Assembly: GCF_002288925.2 (NCBI RefSeq)
Contig: NW_022098076.1
Coordinates: 84,517,062-84,581,061, forward strand
Length of the DNA stretch: 64,000 nt
Origin: Delphinapterus leucas
Lineage: Eukaryota; Chordata; Mammalia; Artiodactyla; Monodontidae
Direction of reading: 5' to 3'
In this document: positions 54,347-64,000 of the stretch, piece by piece
Numbering within the stretch: the stretch's first letter is position 1
Layout: every line of letters starts with the position of its first letter
The notes under the pieces: model-generated
What the model was told of the DNA's origin: nothing
Seen by the model: the letters and a program-made list of their open reading frames with translations, nothing else
Database searches by the model: none
Translations under genes and position numbers: made by a program

Positions 54347-57300
54347 TATATATATATGACCACACTGTACATTATATTGCTGTGGATACAGCCAGTGGGT
54401 TAGAAGTTTCAGAGGAAAGAATAAGACTAAGTATTGAATGACATCCCTCATAAGCACACCTGTTTACATCATCATAGAACACCTATTCTATCTGGAAGGA
54501 CCACAGCCTTCAGGGCAATGTACCATTCTGGAACAGGCTGGGTTCTTTGCTACTTGACCACTTATCATTCCACTTGGACCCCATAAAGTTATCCTCCTTC
54601 TAAAGAGTACTCTAAGCTTCCCTTTGCTTCATTGAATCTAACCTGAGGACATGAATCAGGTTGATTTTCTGAGTTGGCACTTTTGAAAGATGTTTTTCTT
54701 TCCCCTTTCTGCATTTTCTAAATAAGATAATCCTTTCCAAAGCTGCTCCTGTGGCAGTAATTCTCACATATTACTCACATGCTCCGTCACTGTTTTAAGA
54801 AAGGTACAAGGACACTGTGCGGGCAATAGATTAAAGGAGAAAAAAAAAAAAAAAAAAGGGGCAGTCTCCAAACAAAAGTCAGCCTATCTGGCTACCGTGA
54901 CTCGAAATCTACAATGAAGACGGCGCAAGTAACATGAGAGGCTGTATGAAACAGCAGAGACTTGGAGCAGCTACATCTACCATAGAGACTTCCTTGGTGG
55001 CCTGGGATGCCCTGGAGCACTCTTCAGAGGGCAAACTCCAGCTGACACAGCAGATGGAGCAGGTGAGCCCTGAGCTTTAGCCTCCGCGTCACTCCTGAGC
55101 CACGGTGGCCCCAGGCAGGCTGCAGTCTCCCTGTGCCTCCTACCCCGCAGGCCAGACCCAGCTGTGCTATCTGCACACATGGGGGGCACATCACACGGGC
55201 CCTGGGCGTACACTGCCATGTGCACCACTGGGGTGACCAGCCAGCCCATGTGACCTGGAACGAACCCCAAAGACCACCAACACCTTTGTGATGGGAAGCG
55301 ACCCACCTAAATTACTTTGGGATCTATGTGTTCCTTTCTCTTTTTGCTGGCAGGGGGATAATGATTTTTTTCTTTAAAATCCACAGCCATCCCACCAGGG
55401 ATCCTTCATATTCTACTGTTGAATCTTCAGCATCTCTCAATCTCTAATTTGGATCTAGTCCTAGAAGGTCCCACATTTTTACTGCTGCTTCTCTTTCTTC
55501 AAGGTATGTGGAGACAGTAACCTTCTTAACATAACAATCCCCTTCTAATCTGACTTCATTTTGAGGTGCTCAGAGACTTTTCTTCATCTCCTAAAAAAAT
55601 TAAGATTTACTTTCGACTATGATCAAGTTGGGCTGGTTGTTTCCATCTGCCTTGGAAAAATTTTTCTATGCAACCTCTTAACTGTTTTTAGTGTCTTGGT
55701 ATCAGAGTTCAATTTTTCCTCTCCTCTTTTATTCCAATAATTACTATGTTGTTGACTTTTTCCATTTCTTTTGTTCTTTAATCACATCCAACTGGTTTCA
55801 GGCCAACACTCTTTTCTATATGAATGTGCATAGCTTTAGGAATAATCCTAAGTGTTTCCCTAATTTATAATATATAATATAATTTATAATATCATCCTGA
55901 AACTCCCATTTTTCTTATATTGACTGCAAAAGAAGTTCATTTGTCATTATAATTCTATGGTATGGGGAAAATAAAACTTTTTTTTAATGGAAAGCAAACA
56001 AAAATATTGACTTTGTTGCCAGGATCCCATTTTGAGTGAGTTTCAAGGTTAACCTAGAATGCACATTTCCTGGTTCCTCTACCAGGGAGTCCAGAGCCCT
56101 CCACTTTGCTGTATGTCCTTCAGTTAGTCTTAACTTGTAGACTCATTGTGTGAAATAAACCTTTTCCATGTTTGTGCACATAAAAATTTTCATGTATTAT
56201 TCCTGTATACCACAGGGACCCATATTGGGCCTATGACAACTTGGACTTCATCTAAATTTCAGGCATGGACAGTGTCCTATTTCCTAATCCATAGGCTGTG
56301 AATATATACATAAAAATTCTTATGGCCACAAATTTCTAAATACATATTTCCAGTGGCATAGGACAGGCAGCTATTAAAAAGCAAGAACTGTAGAAATTGA
56401 CGCACACCAGTAGGCTTCCTGGCTCTGAGATCTGGGTGGACTTCCTAGCTAAAAGGGACCTTAGTTGATCACATCCCCCCACTCACTCCCAGAAGATGGA
56501 ATTCTGCTCCCAGAGCCAAAGTTTTCAGAGCTGCGGGGCTCCCTGAGGCAGGGGTCAAGACCTTCCCCCAAACCGGTTTTGCAATGGTTCCCACAACAGA
56601 GGGCCTGGAGTATAAGGGACTGGGTCAGCAGAAAGGATTCATTTTATTATATCCTCTTCCATGCTTGTTTAGGAGATGCTGCCAGAACTCAATGAGATGC
56701 TAATAATTTTGAAGGAAACTATCTAGAAGCCTCAGTCTCCACCCAGTTCCTATGCACCCCTCCTTACTAATCATTCCATTCATCTCGGAGAGGGTGCTTG
56801 ACAAGACGACCAGCACCCGACAAGTGGGCATAATTTTCAGAACCTTCACTGTAGTCAGAACACCTATCTCAAATACCAGAGCAAGAGATTGATAATTTAA
56901 AATAATTATGAATCTCACAGCCTCTAAATTCCAAAGGGCTTGGGCAGCGGGGCAAGTAGACGACGTTTGCAAAAGGTTTCACTCCCCAAGGCCCAAAGCT
57001 TTTGTAAAAACAGAGGTAGAACCAATATTTGTTACGTTTTCCAAAAAGCTCAAGCTCCCCTTTTGGGTTTTCAACACTGCCAGGCCAAGCTTCTCCACCA
57101 GCTAGAAGCAAATCAAAAATTTAACCACCGAAAACTGAAACATTCGCTTTTTGCTGATTGAGAATAACAACTAATTATGCTTTTTAATCTACTTCCTACT
57201 AAAATAGAAGAAAATATGACTTTGAGTAAGACATCCAGCTCAAAGAGCTGCAGTCTGCTTAAGTCAAGACAAGGCCGTGCTGGAGGAAGGGCCGGGGAAG

Positions 57301-57539
57301 TGACTCCCGGGAACCGCTTAGCTATTGTTCTCTACTGCAGAGTCAGGGCTGGAGGGTGATTGCAGCGGCTTCTAGCGAGCTACTGCATTTTAGCTGTGAC
57401 TTCATCGTATTTCAAATGCGTTTTACTTATCTCTGTCTCACTCTCTGCCGAAAAACGAATTTGACCTCGTAAACTCTAGTATCATAGAGGACCATCGAGG
57501 AGAAAACGTATCTCTGTGACCTAAGGACTGGTAAATATT
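54347..57539. other. Long unassigned intronic stretch
   Basis: No exon recognised. A 17-base A-run at 54841-54857 is followed by a GC-richer block (54.9-55.3 kb) without a sustained frame. A TAATTTATAATATATAATA patch lies at 55861-55890. Frames at 56.5-57.1 kb have no recognised domain. Confidence 0.4.
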
Positions 57540-58283
57540 TCATTGCAGTGACAGCAAGGACACAACTTGAAAAAGAGTGATACACTGAATTTCATCAAAA
57601 AAAACCATATTTACTCTTCAAGAGATACCATTAAGAAACTGGAAAGAAAAACCACAGAGAACACTTCCCAACCACTAGGGGGTCTAAGTACAAAAACACT
57701 AGCATGCCAAATGTTCACAAAGATTTAGAGCAACTGGGTTTGTACACGTAGCCTGTGAGAATGTGAAATGGTACCAACTCTTTGGAAAACCTTTTGGCAA
57801 TCTATACAAGAAAGTTCAAGTATTCATAATAGCAAAAGAAAAAAAAGGGAAGCAACTGAAATGTCCATTAAAAGGTGAATGAATAAACAATGCTGTATAT
57901 TTAAGCAACCAATACAGATTTAATCAGCAATGGAAAGGAATGAACTATTGCAAAAATTTGGTTGAATGTGGAAAACATTATGCTGTCCCAAAGAATCAAG
58001 ACTTAAAACTGTATGCTTCCATTAATACATATAAAGTCCTAAAACAAGCAAAACTAATCTGTAGTGGCAGAAATTGGATCAGTGGTTGCCTGGGGTAGGA
58101 GATGATAAGGGAGGGACTGACTGCAGTGGAATACAAGGGAAATTTCTGGAGTGATGAAAATACTCTACATCTTGATTGTAGCGCAATTACAAACTTACAT
58201 TTGTCAAAATTCATTTGCATTTTATGTACATTTTATTATACGCAAGTAAACTATACCTCAATAAAGATAATTTGAAAAAAAAG
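57540..58283 (+). mobile_element. Old L1M 3' end
   Basis: ACTGAAATGTCCATTAAAAG, then GTTGCCTGGGGTAGGAGATG, then AAACTATACCTCAATAAAGA, then an A-run. Confidence 0.75.
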
Positions 58284-58612
58284 AACGAATCATTGATACT
58301 TGGAATAAGGCAAAATAAATCTCAAATATTATGCTGCCTAAAAAGAATCCAGACACAAAAAGGACACCCTTATATGATTCTACTACTGAGAGAAATCAGA
58401 ACAGTTGTCACCTCTGGGGGCAGGTGGGGTGGGAACTGTCTGTAAAGGGGCATGAGGGAATTTTCTGGGGGTGATGAAATATCTTGATAATATCTTGATA
58501 AATATCTTATATCTTGATAAGCTATAGTTACATGGGTGTATACAATTATAAACACTCAAACTTAAAATCTATACTTTATATTGTGTATACATTATACCTC
58601 AGTTAAAAGAAA
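58284..58612 (+). mobile_element. Second old L1M 3' end, directly following
   Basis: GTCACCTCTGGGGGCAGGTG, then TCTGGGGGTGATGAAATATC, then ACATTATACCTCAGTTAAAA repeat the same part of an L1 3'UTR as the previous entry, with small internal ATCTTGATAA repeats (58483-58518). Confidence 0.7.
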
Positions 58613-60295
58613 TACACCTGCTTCCCCCCCATCAGAGCATTTTGCTGTGTAGGACTCCCCAAAAGTTGCACTTTTCTTATTGGTGCAACAACTAAGGTTT
58701 TTCCAAATTCTACATCGGGGCAAGGCCTCTATTTAATCCAAAAAAAGAACATCATCTTTGAAACTGGGTCTGTCCTAGAATATTGGAATGGAAACAGTGA
58801 CCATAAATCAAATCTAGGACAGGCCAACAAACTTTGTAAGTCTGGGCACATATAACATCCTTCAAAATAATACAGATAGAATCAGAGTTACCTGCTCCTT
58901 CTGTGCCCTGAACCTAGTCCAGTTTCCTGCCTTGAGATCCAGCTTCGGCTCCTTCCTGCTGCCAGCCGCTGCGAGTCCCTGTCACAATGCCCCTTCCTTT
59001 CATTGGCGTTTCAAGCCCTCCTCCTTCAGAATGGAGCTGTCAGAAGCAATGGCTTTATATGCACCAAACCTCACCCCCCTTCTGATGGCTTCATACTCTG
59101 GAACCCACCCTGTTCCGTAGCCACCCTCTTTAGAATGCCATTGAATAAAACAGACAAAAAGATTCAGATCTCTCTAAAACACAGATAATTAGGGAGGTAA
59201 AAATAACAAAGCACTCCCCTCTTGAGTGCTATTACTAAAGTAATCTGATTTAGTCTCTCTAGAATTTTGTATGAAGTGACTTAGAATCTAAGGAAACTAT
59301 GAAGTAGTCCTATATCACCCACCACCCACTCATAATCCTTCAGGTAGCCCCCTTCCCCCAAACCAAACCAAAGTGAAACTAAAACCATGGAATCAGCACT
59401 GAAGTGAAGCACACACACAACTCCAAAACTCCACACAACTTTAAAAGGTAATTAGGTCCAGATATTCAATATGCAGGCTCGAATAGTTCTGCTTTTGGTC
59501 AAAACTACAGCAAGAGTAGATACAGGTGACCTTTAAACTGTACCCTTCGAATTCCATTTTATCATATGTGGCACTCTTTTTTTACTTGCACGAAACATAT
59601 GCTGAGGAATTAATCATCCCCTCCCAGATTGTTTATTCTCTGTATGTCTATGCTTAGATCAATCTGGTCTTAGGTGCAGCTGGAGGAATATGCCTATCAA
59701 ACCATCACCCTGGCGAAGTCACCCCATCACATCTAACCACTGAAATGCAGTGTGGTAATTAGTCAAAGGCACGGGGTGGGGTGGAGGTGGAGGGAAAAAG
59801 TGCTTCAAGGAAAAACTAGGCATTGTCTGAGCTATTTTGCTACTCTGCACAGTAATTGTAGTAACTCAGAGGCAATGTGAAATAACTCTTGTCTGTAGAC
59901 ATGAAAATGAGTGCTGTCCAAGGAAGGTATAGCCTTCTTCCCCTCACCTCCATGGAAAACCAGTTTTACCTCCATTTCAACATTCCTGATCTATAAATGT
60001 TACCAATTCTTTGGATTCTCCTTTGATCCGGTTCTAACAGCCTACCAGTTTCCTCATTAATGAGGTAATAAAACCTTTAACATGTGTTTATTTTTCAATC
60101 TGTATGAGAGTCATGACTATCTCTTTCTGAAAAGTATCTTTTAATACTTAAGTAGTCACTGTGCCTCCAGCGCATGCAAATAACCTCCAATTTATTCTTC
60201 TGAATCTAAATGATTTGCGACTAGTTGTTAAATTACCGAATGAGCTTTGATCTTTTGACATCTCACTGCAGACTACCCAGCATTACGCTTGTTAA
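58613..60295. other. Unassigned intronic stretch
   Basis: No exon, gene or confident repeat seen. Confidence 0.4.
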
Positions 60296-60430
60296 TTTAA
60301 TTTTTTTAATTGGGATATAGTAGTTTTACAATGTTGTCATAGTTTCTACTGTACAGCAAAGTGAAGCAGAGTTCCCTGTGCTATACAGAACATTCTCATT
60401 AGTTATCTATTTTGTACATATTTTGTTTAT
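60296..60430 (-). mobile_element. L1 3'UTR fragment, minus strand
   Basis: TTTTTTAATTGGGATATAGT, then TCTACTGTACAGCAAAGTGA, then GTTCCCTGTGCTATACAGAA. Confidence 0.8.
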
Positions 60431-60585
60431 TTAATTCTTTTCCCTAGGTTTGTGTTTGCGGTAGCCAGTGTGGTCCCGTGGAAAGAGCATAGGTTTAGAG
60501 TCTGAAGCCCATGTTCCTCCTGGCCCCGCCCGCTGATGTCAGTCATTTAACTTTTTCCAGCCCTCTCTTAAAAATGGGGATAATC

Positions 60586-60870
60586 GGGCTTCCCTGGTGG
60601 TGCAGTGGTTGAGAATCTGCCTGCCAATGCAGGGGACACGGGTTCGAGCCCTGGTCCGGGAAGATCCCACATGCCGCGGAGCAACTAGGCCCATGAGCCA
60701 CAACTACTGAGCCTGCGCGTCTGGAGCCTGTGCTCCACAACAAGAGAGGCCGCGATAGTGAGAGGTCCGCGCACTGCGATGAAGAGTGGCCCCCGCTCGC
60801 CGCAACTAGAGAAAGCCCTCGCACAGAAACGAAGACCCAACGCAGCAAAAATAAATTAATTAATTTAAAA
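60586..60870 (+). mobile_element. CHR-2 SINE, long form
   Basis: From GGGCTTCCCTGGTGGTGCAG through CGCCGCAACTAGAGAAAGCC and ACGAAGACCCAACGCAGCAA to an A-rich tail. Perfect target duplication AAAATGGGGATAATC at 60571-60585 and 60871-60885. Confidence 0.98.
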
Positions 60871-60885
60871 AAAATGGGGATAATC

Positions 60886-61260
60886 ACACCCACCCCATAA
60901 GGTTATTTCAGGAACTGCTCCATCTGGTTCTTGGCCCATATGAGGTGCTCAACACAGCTTCCTTCCCGTCTCCCTCATGCAAGCACGCCTTGCATATCCA
61001 ACCAGAACAAACACAGCTGGGCCCTCATAGTTCAGAGACAGTAATTTCAGAAAGGTACACAGTAGCTAATTTCACCTAAACTGCTAAGGGGCAGTGAGCC
61101 AAATCAATTCATCTTTAAATACTTAGGCTTGAATTGCATTTACCGTTACCTAACCTTGAGAAACCACTGTTGGCCCATAACCAATAATGACCGAAAGAAA
61201 TTAGTATTTTTGTCCATTTCAGCTACCACTAAGGCAGCTTGAAAAAACAAACAAACATGT
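60886..61260. other. Unassigned intronic stretch
   Basis: No exon or repeat recognised. Confidence 0.4.
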
Positions 61261-61829
61261 AAGCGTACTTCCCAGCTACCGTGAGTGGGTTCAATAAAGC
61301 TAATATTGCAATAAAGCGAGTCACAGGAGTTTTTTGGTTTCCCAGGGCATATAAAAATTATGTGTACACTATATCGTATCCTATTAAGTGTGCAATAGCG
61401 TTGTCTAAAAAACCCATGTACATACCTTGATTTAAAAATACTTTAATGCTGGGCTTCCCTGGTGGCGCAGTGGTTGGGAGTCTGCCTGCCAATGCAGGGG
61501 ATACGGGTTCATGCCCTGGTCCGGGAAGATCCCACCTGCCGCGGAGCGGCTGGGCCCGTGAGCCGTGGCCGCTGAGCCTGCGCGTCCGGGGCCTGTGTTC
61601 CGCAACGGGAAAGGCCACAGCATCTCAAAATACTTTAGTGCTAAATAAATGCTAACCATCATCCGAGCCTTCAGCAAGTGGTGGTAGTAACATCAAAAGT
61701 CACAGATCACATAACAAATACAATAATAATAAAAAAGTTGAAAGTACTGTGAAAATTACCAAAATGTGACACAGAGACACAGAAGTGAGCAAAAGTATTT
61801 AAAAAACTCCATAAAGGGAAGTATGTCTG
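61261..61829 (+). mobile_element. Tigger1-derived DNA transposon, split by a SINE
   Basis: GCAATAAAGCGAGTCACAGG, TCCTATTAAGTGTGCAATAG and GTGACACAGAGACACAGAAG, with eroded ends. A CHR-2 SINE interrupts it at 61451-61626. Confidence 0.9.
61451..61626 (+). mobile_element. CHR-2 SINE in Tigger1
   Basis: GGGCTTCCCTGGTGGCGCAG to GGCCACAGCATCTC. Target duplication AAAATACTTTAATGCT at 61435-61450, matched with one difference at 61627-61642. The tail is short. Confidence 0.95.
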
Positions 61830-62469
61830 TATTTGGAAGTTATGTTTTGGTCTACTTAAAACACGTACCTTAACGAAGACATACATTTTGCCTTACGAGA
61901 CACCAATATGTTCTGTTGTCTGCAGAAGCAAAACACTTCTGTGTATTTTTAGAAAACATTATTTCCTTCACCCTTTTCAAATTTTAAGCGCTCCACGAGC
62001 TCAAACCTTTTGCATATTTACGGCAGCAACATGGACTTGATAAGTAATTGTTACACGTTTTTAATGAATTAGGTATCCTTTCCAGAAATATTGTCGTAAG
62101 ATACGACTGTATTATTTTAAAATTTCAGTTAAAGTAGTCTCAATAGGGTCCCGGACCTCTTACCTTTAAAGTCCCCTTTCTTTTCCTCACTAGGACCTTT
62201 TCGACATTCTTGGATGGGGATTTGGAATTGTGTGCTAAGATTTCCTTTTAGTTAAAAGCTGTGACCATGGATGTAACTATGGGGAATGCTGGCCCTTTAC
62301 CAGAATTCAGGTTTTATTTAATCTGCTTTTCCAGATGGTTGAAAGTAGCAATTCTAGCCAAACCTACTTGGGCAAATCTCAGCACTGTGGATGGCAGAGC
62401 TATGGATCCGAAGGGAAGTAGCAGCAGGAAGCAGCTGGCTGTCCGCCAAAGGCCCAGGGATGTAACCCA
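61830..62469. other. Unassigned stretch of intron 1
   Basis: No repeat recognised. Adjacent to the promoter-proximal region. Confidence 0.4.
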
Positions 62470-62604
62470 GGCCAGTCCGAACCCTCCTGCTACAGCGCAG
62501 GTACCCGCCCCGCTCAAGCTCCCGAAACTGGGGGAAGGAGTGGCGAGGCGGCCGAGGGATGAAGGTATTTCTTCAATTAATTTACCTCCTGGAGACATTC
62601 TTAC

Positions 62605-62700
62605 CTACAGGAGGGGATTTCTGCTCGCCAACTTGCTCACAGCCCGGGATATCAAGGCCCCGGGACCAGCACCCTCAGCAGTCGGGTATGATGAAGCCAG
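62605..62700 (-). other. SLC19A3: Candidate SLC19A3 non-coding first exon
   Basis: The minus strand ends in CCCCTCCTGTAG followed by GTAAGAATG, a consensus donor, just downstream of a GC-box cluster. SLC19A3 coding exon 2 has only two untranslated bases before its ATG, so an upstream 5'UTR exon must exist, and this is the only promoter-like site in reach. The 5' end is not fixed. Confidence 0.65.
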
Positions 62701-62800
62701 GCTCTAAAGGTAGCAGCGGGGGCGGGCCCGGAGGCGGGGCAAGGGCGTGGCCGGCCCTTCTCGGAGCCGGTGGCCCCGCCCCAAAGTTTTGTGTGGGCTC
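62701..62800 (-). promoter_or_regulatory. SLC19A3: SLC19A3 GC-box promoter
   Basis: The minus strand has GGGGCGGGGC, CCACGCCC, CCCCGCCTCC and CCCGCCCCCG within about 90 bases and no clear TATA box: an Sp1/Sp3-type promoter, CpG-rich in an AT-rich window. The human SLC19A3 minimal promoter is likewise reported to depend on an Sp1 site. Confidence 0.7.
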
Positions 62801-63694
62801 TTTACAAGCTTCCAGAACCTTTGAACTACAGGCAGGAATCCGCGGTCTGCGGGCAAACAGCTCTGTACCTGAAAAGACCAACTGAAAGTAGTATGTTGAT
62901 ACCCAACGAAATAAAGCAAGATGAGCAGAATGCAGTGTCATTTCGTATAAATCCATCTATTCCAAAAACTTATGAGGGAGGCTCAGTCATGATTCCCATG
63001 TTGCAAATAAAGTGAGGCTGAAGGAAATAAGACTGGTAAATAGAGAAGTCTGGATTTTTGTCAGAATATCCTAATTCCAGAGCCAATGTCTATAGCCATT
63101 GTTTTTGTTTTTGTTTTTAACGGTGGCGAGGTGGTGGTTTTCTGGAGCTTTGAGAATTTTCTAATACAAATAGTCCATTTATTAAATACTTTTTATTAAG
63201 CAGAGATTTTTAAAAAAGCATTATGAAGTTCTCATTGGTTAAAATAGATTTTTGCTTTTAAAGTTTTTCTCTTTATTTGTTGCTGGGAATAGAAAACTCT
63301 CTCCAAAGATGAACACTGCTTGGTTTCTAAAGGCTCCTAGTGAGAATGGAATTGATTAAAAGTCTCCCCAGGTGTCTTGGGTCACTAAGTCCTATTGGCT
63401 TAGATTTTCTATTCTCATCCTCCTGTAACTTTTAAGAAGTCTGCCTATAAATTACCAGGATGCACCACAGGAGTGGCAATGAGTAAACTGTAGGGCCCTC
63501 CCAGGGAAAACTGAAGTTTTCTTAAAGGTGAGGGTGTCATGCCTTTCCTCTACACACCTCCCCGAGAGACCTCCTCACCTTGGACCTTGAGGAGTTTACT
63601 GCTGTGCTTCTCCGATCTCTCTTAGCCATAGTCTAAGCCAGAGAGAGATGATGAGGAATTCTTTCATTCATAGAAACCTAAACATATTTGCTGA
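62801..63694. other. Upstream flank of SLC19A3
   Basis: No gene or confident repeat recognised. Contains a small GTTTTTGTTTTTGTTTTT run at about 63100. Confidence 0.4.
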
Positions 63695-63865
63695 GGACTC
63701 CATTCTGTATGATCCAGTGGTGGGAGGGGGGTGGGTGAGGGCACAGATGACAAGGGATGAGCCATGTGTTAACAGCTGTTGTCTTGGGTGATGGTTCTTA
63801 GGAATTTCTTGTACTGTTCTCCACTTTTGTGTGTGTTTGACATTTTCTATGATTAAAAAAGTTTA
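63695..63865 (+). repeat. Old L1 3' end fragment
   Basis: GGGTGATGGTTCTTAGGAAT, then CTTTTGTGTGTGTTTGACAT, then TTCTATGATTAAAAAAGTTT. Confidence 0.55.
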
Positions 63866-63884
63866 AAAAAATCATCTGTTCATT

Positions 63885-64000
63885 ATGAAGCTATTTCTTG
63901 AGTACATACTATGTGCCAGTCACTGTTCTAGGTGCTAGAGAAATGTCAGTGAACAAGAGTGAGAATCTTTGTACATTCTAGTTGGGTGTGGGGTGAGGCA
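63885..64000 (+). repeat. L2-like fragment, cut by the window end
   Basis: TTGAGTACATACTATGTGCC, then AGTCACTGTTCTAGGTGCTA, then GTCAGTGAACAAGAG. Confidence 0.7.

Larger units (their letters stand above)
47054..62604 (-). other. SLC19A3: SLC19A3 intron 1 (15.5 kb)
   Basis: From the exon 1 donor at 62604 to the acceptor at 47054. It is rich in DNA transposons, SINEs and L1 ends (listed separately). No other exon is recognised in it. Confidence 0.75.

Noticed and set aside
54841..55330. A-run followed by a GC-richer block considered as a processed pseudogene
   Set aside because: The A-run is at the wrong side for a plus-strand copy. On the minus strand no known protein is recognisable and no target duplication was seen.
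62261..62707. 148-codon plus-strand frame across the SLC19A3 promoter
   Set aside because: Composition-driven frame in a GC-rich island with no domain. Kept only as a note on possible divergent transcription.
1..64000. An undescribed bacterial-style or phage defence system
   Set aside because: The window is mammalian nuclear DNA with spliced genes, SINEs and L1s. No operons, ribosome binding sites or phage genes exist here.

Overview
This is a mammalian, almost certainly cetacean, nuclear window. The evidence is about ten tRNA-Glu-derived CHR-2 SINEs, most of the short form that ends in a GTACCGC-type tail, with two older CHR-1 SINEs, artiodactyl-type L1 3' ends, and no recognisable ruminant BovB. 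There is no prokaryotic gene structure. Most of the open reading frames longer than 60 codons fall inside SINEs, L1 or AT-rich sequence.

Layout. (1) 0.3-8.3 kb, minus strand: three exon-like relics of a second SLC19-family gene. It lies downstream of and in tandem with SLC19A3, in the same orientation, where human carries C2orf83/SLC19A4P. Its start codon is TTG, its exon 4 has a nonsense codon, a 7-base length loss and a dead donor, and no exon 3 can be found. (2) 8.3-27.7 kb: intergenic DNA with MIR, L2, MER2, MER5, MER20, hAT, Tigger, L1 and CHR SINE insertions and one ERVL-MaLR internal fragment. (3) 28.1 kb, plus strand: a 40-residue cysteine-rich tail ending in CCC-stop. It reads like the C-terminus of a hair keratin-associated protein of the KRTAP28/SCYGR type, with its 5' part gone. 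(4) 29.8-38.3 kb: an old L1M split by a near full-length, now dead, L1 of about 6.1 kb on the minus strand. That L1 has a tandem-monomer 5'UTR, and two CHR-2 SINEs have inserted in it or at its tail. (5) 39.2-62.7 kb, minus strand: the complete SLC19A3 gene (thiamine transporter 2). Five coding exons give an uninterrupted 485-residue protein. A GC-box-rich promoter and a non-coding first exon with a consensus donor lie at about 62.6-62.8 kb. The introns carry three Tigger1 derivatives, other Tigger elements, CHR SINEs, a 5S rRNA pseudogene and a 380-bp AT-rich tract. (6) 62.8-64.0 kb: upstream flank with old L1 and L2/MIR fragments.

Only SLC19A3 is supported as a working protein-coding gene. 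The two relics beside it (an SLC19 paralogue and a hair-protein gene) make this a small graveyard next to an essential vitamin transporter. Coordinates of SLC19A3 exons are exact as read from splice sites and frame; repeat boundaries are exact where target-site duplications are quoted and otherwise approximate.
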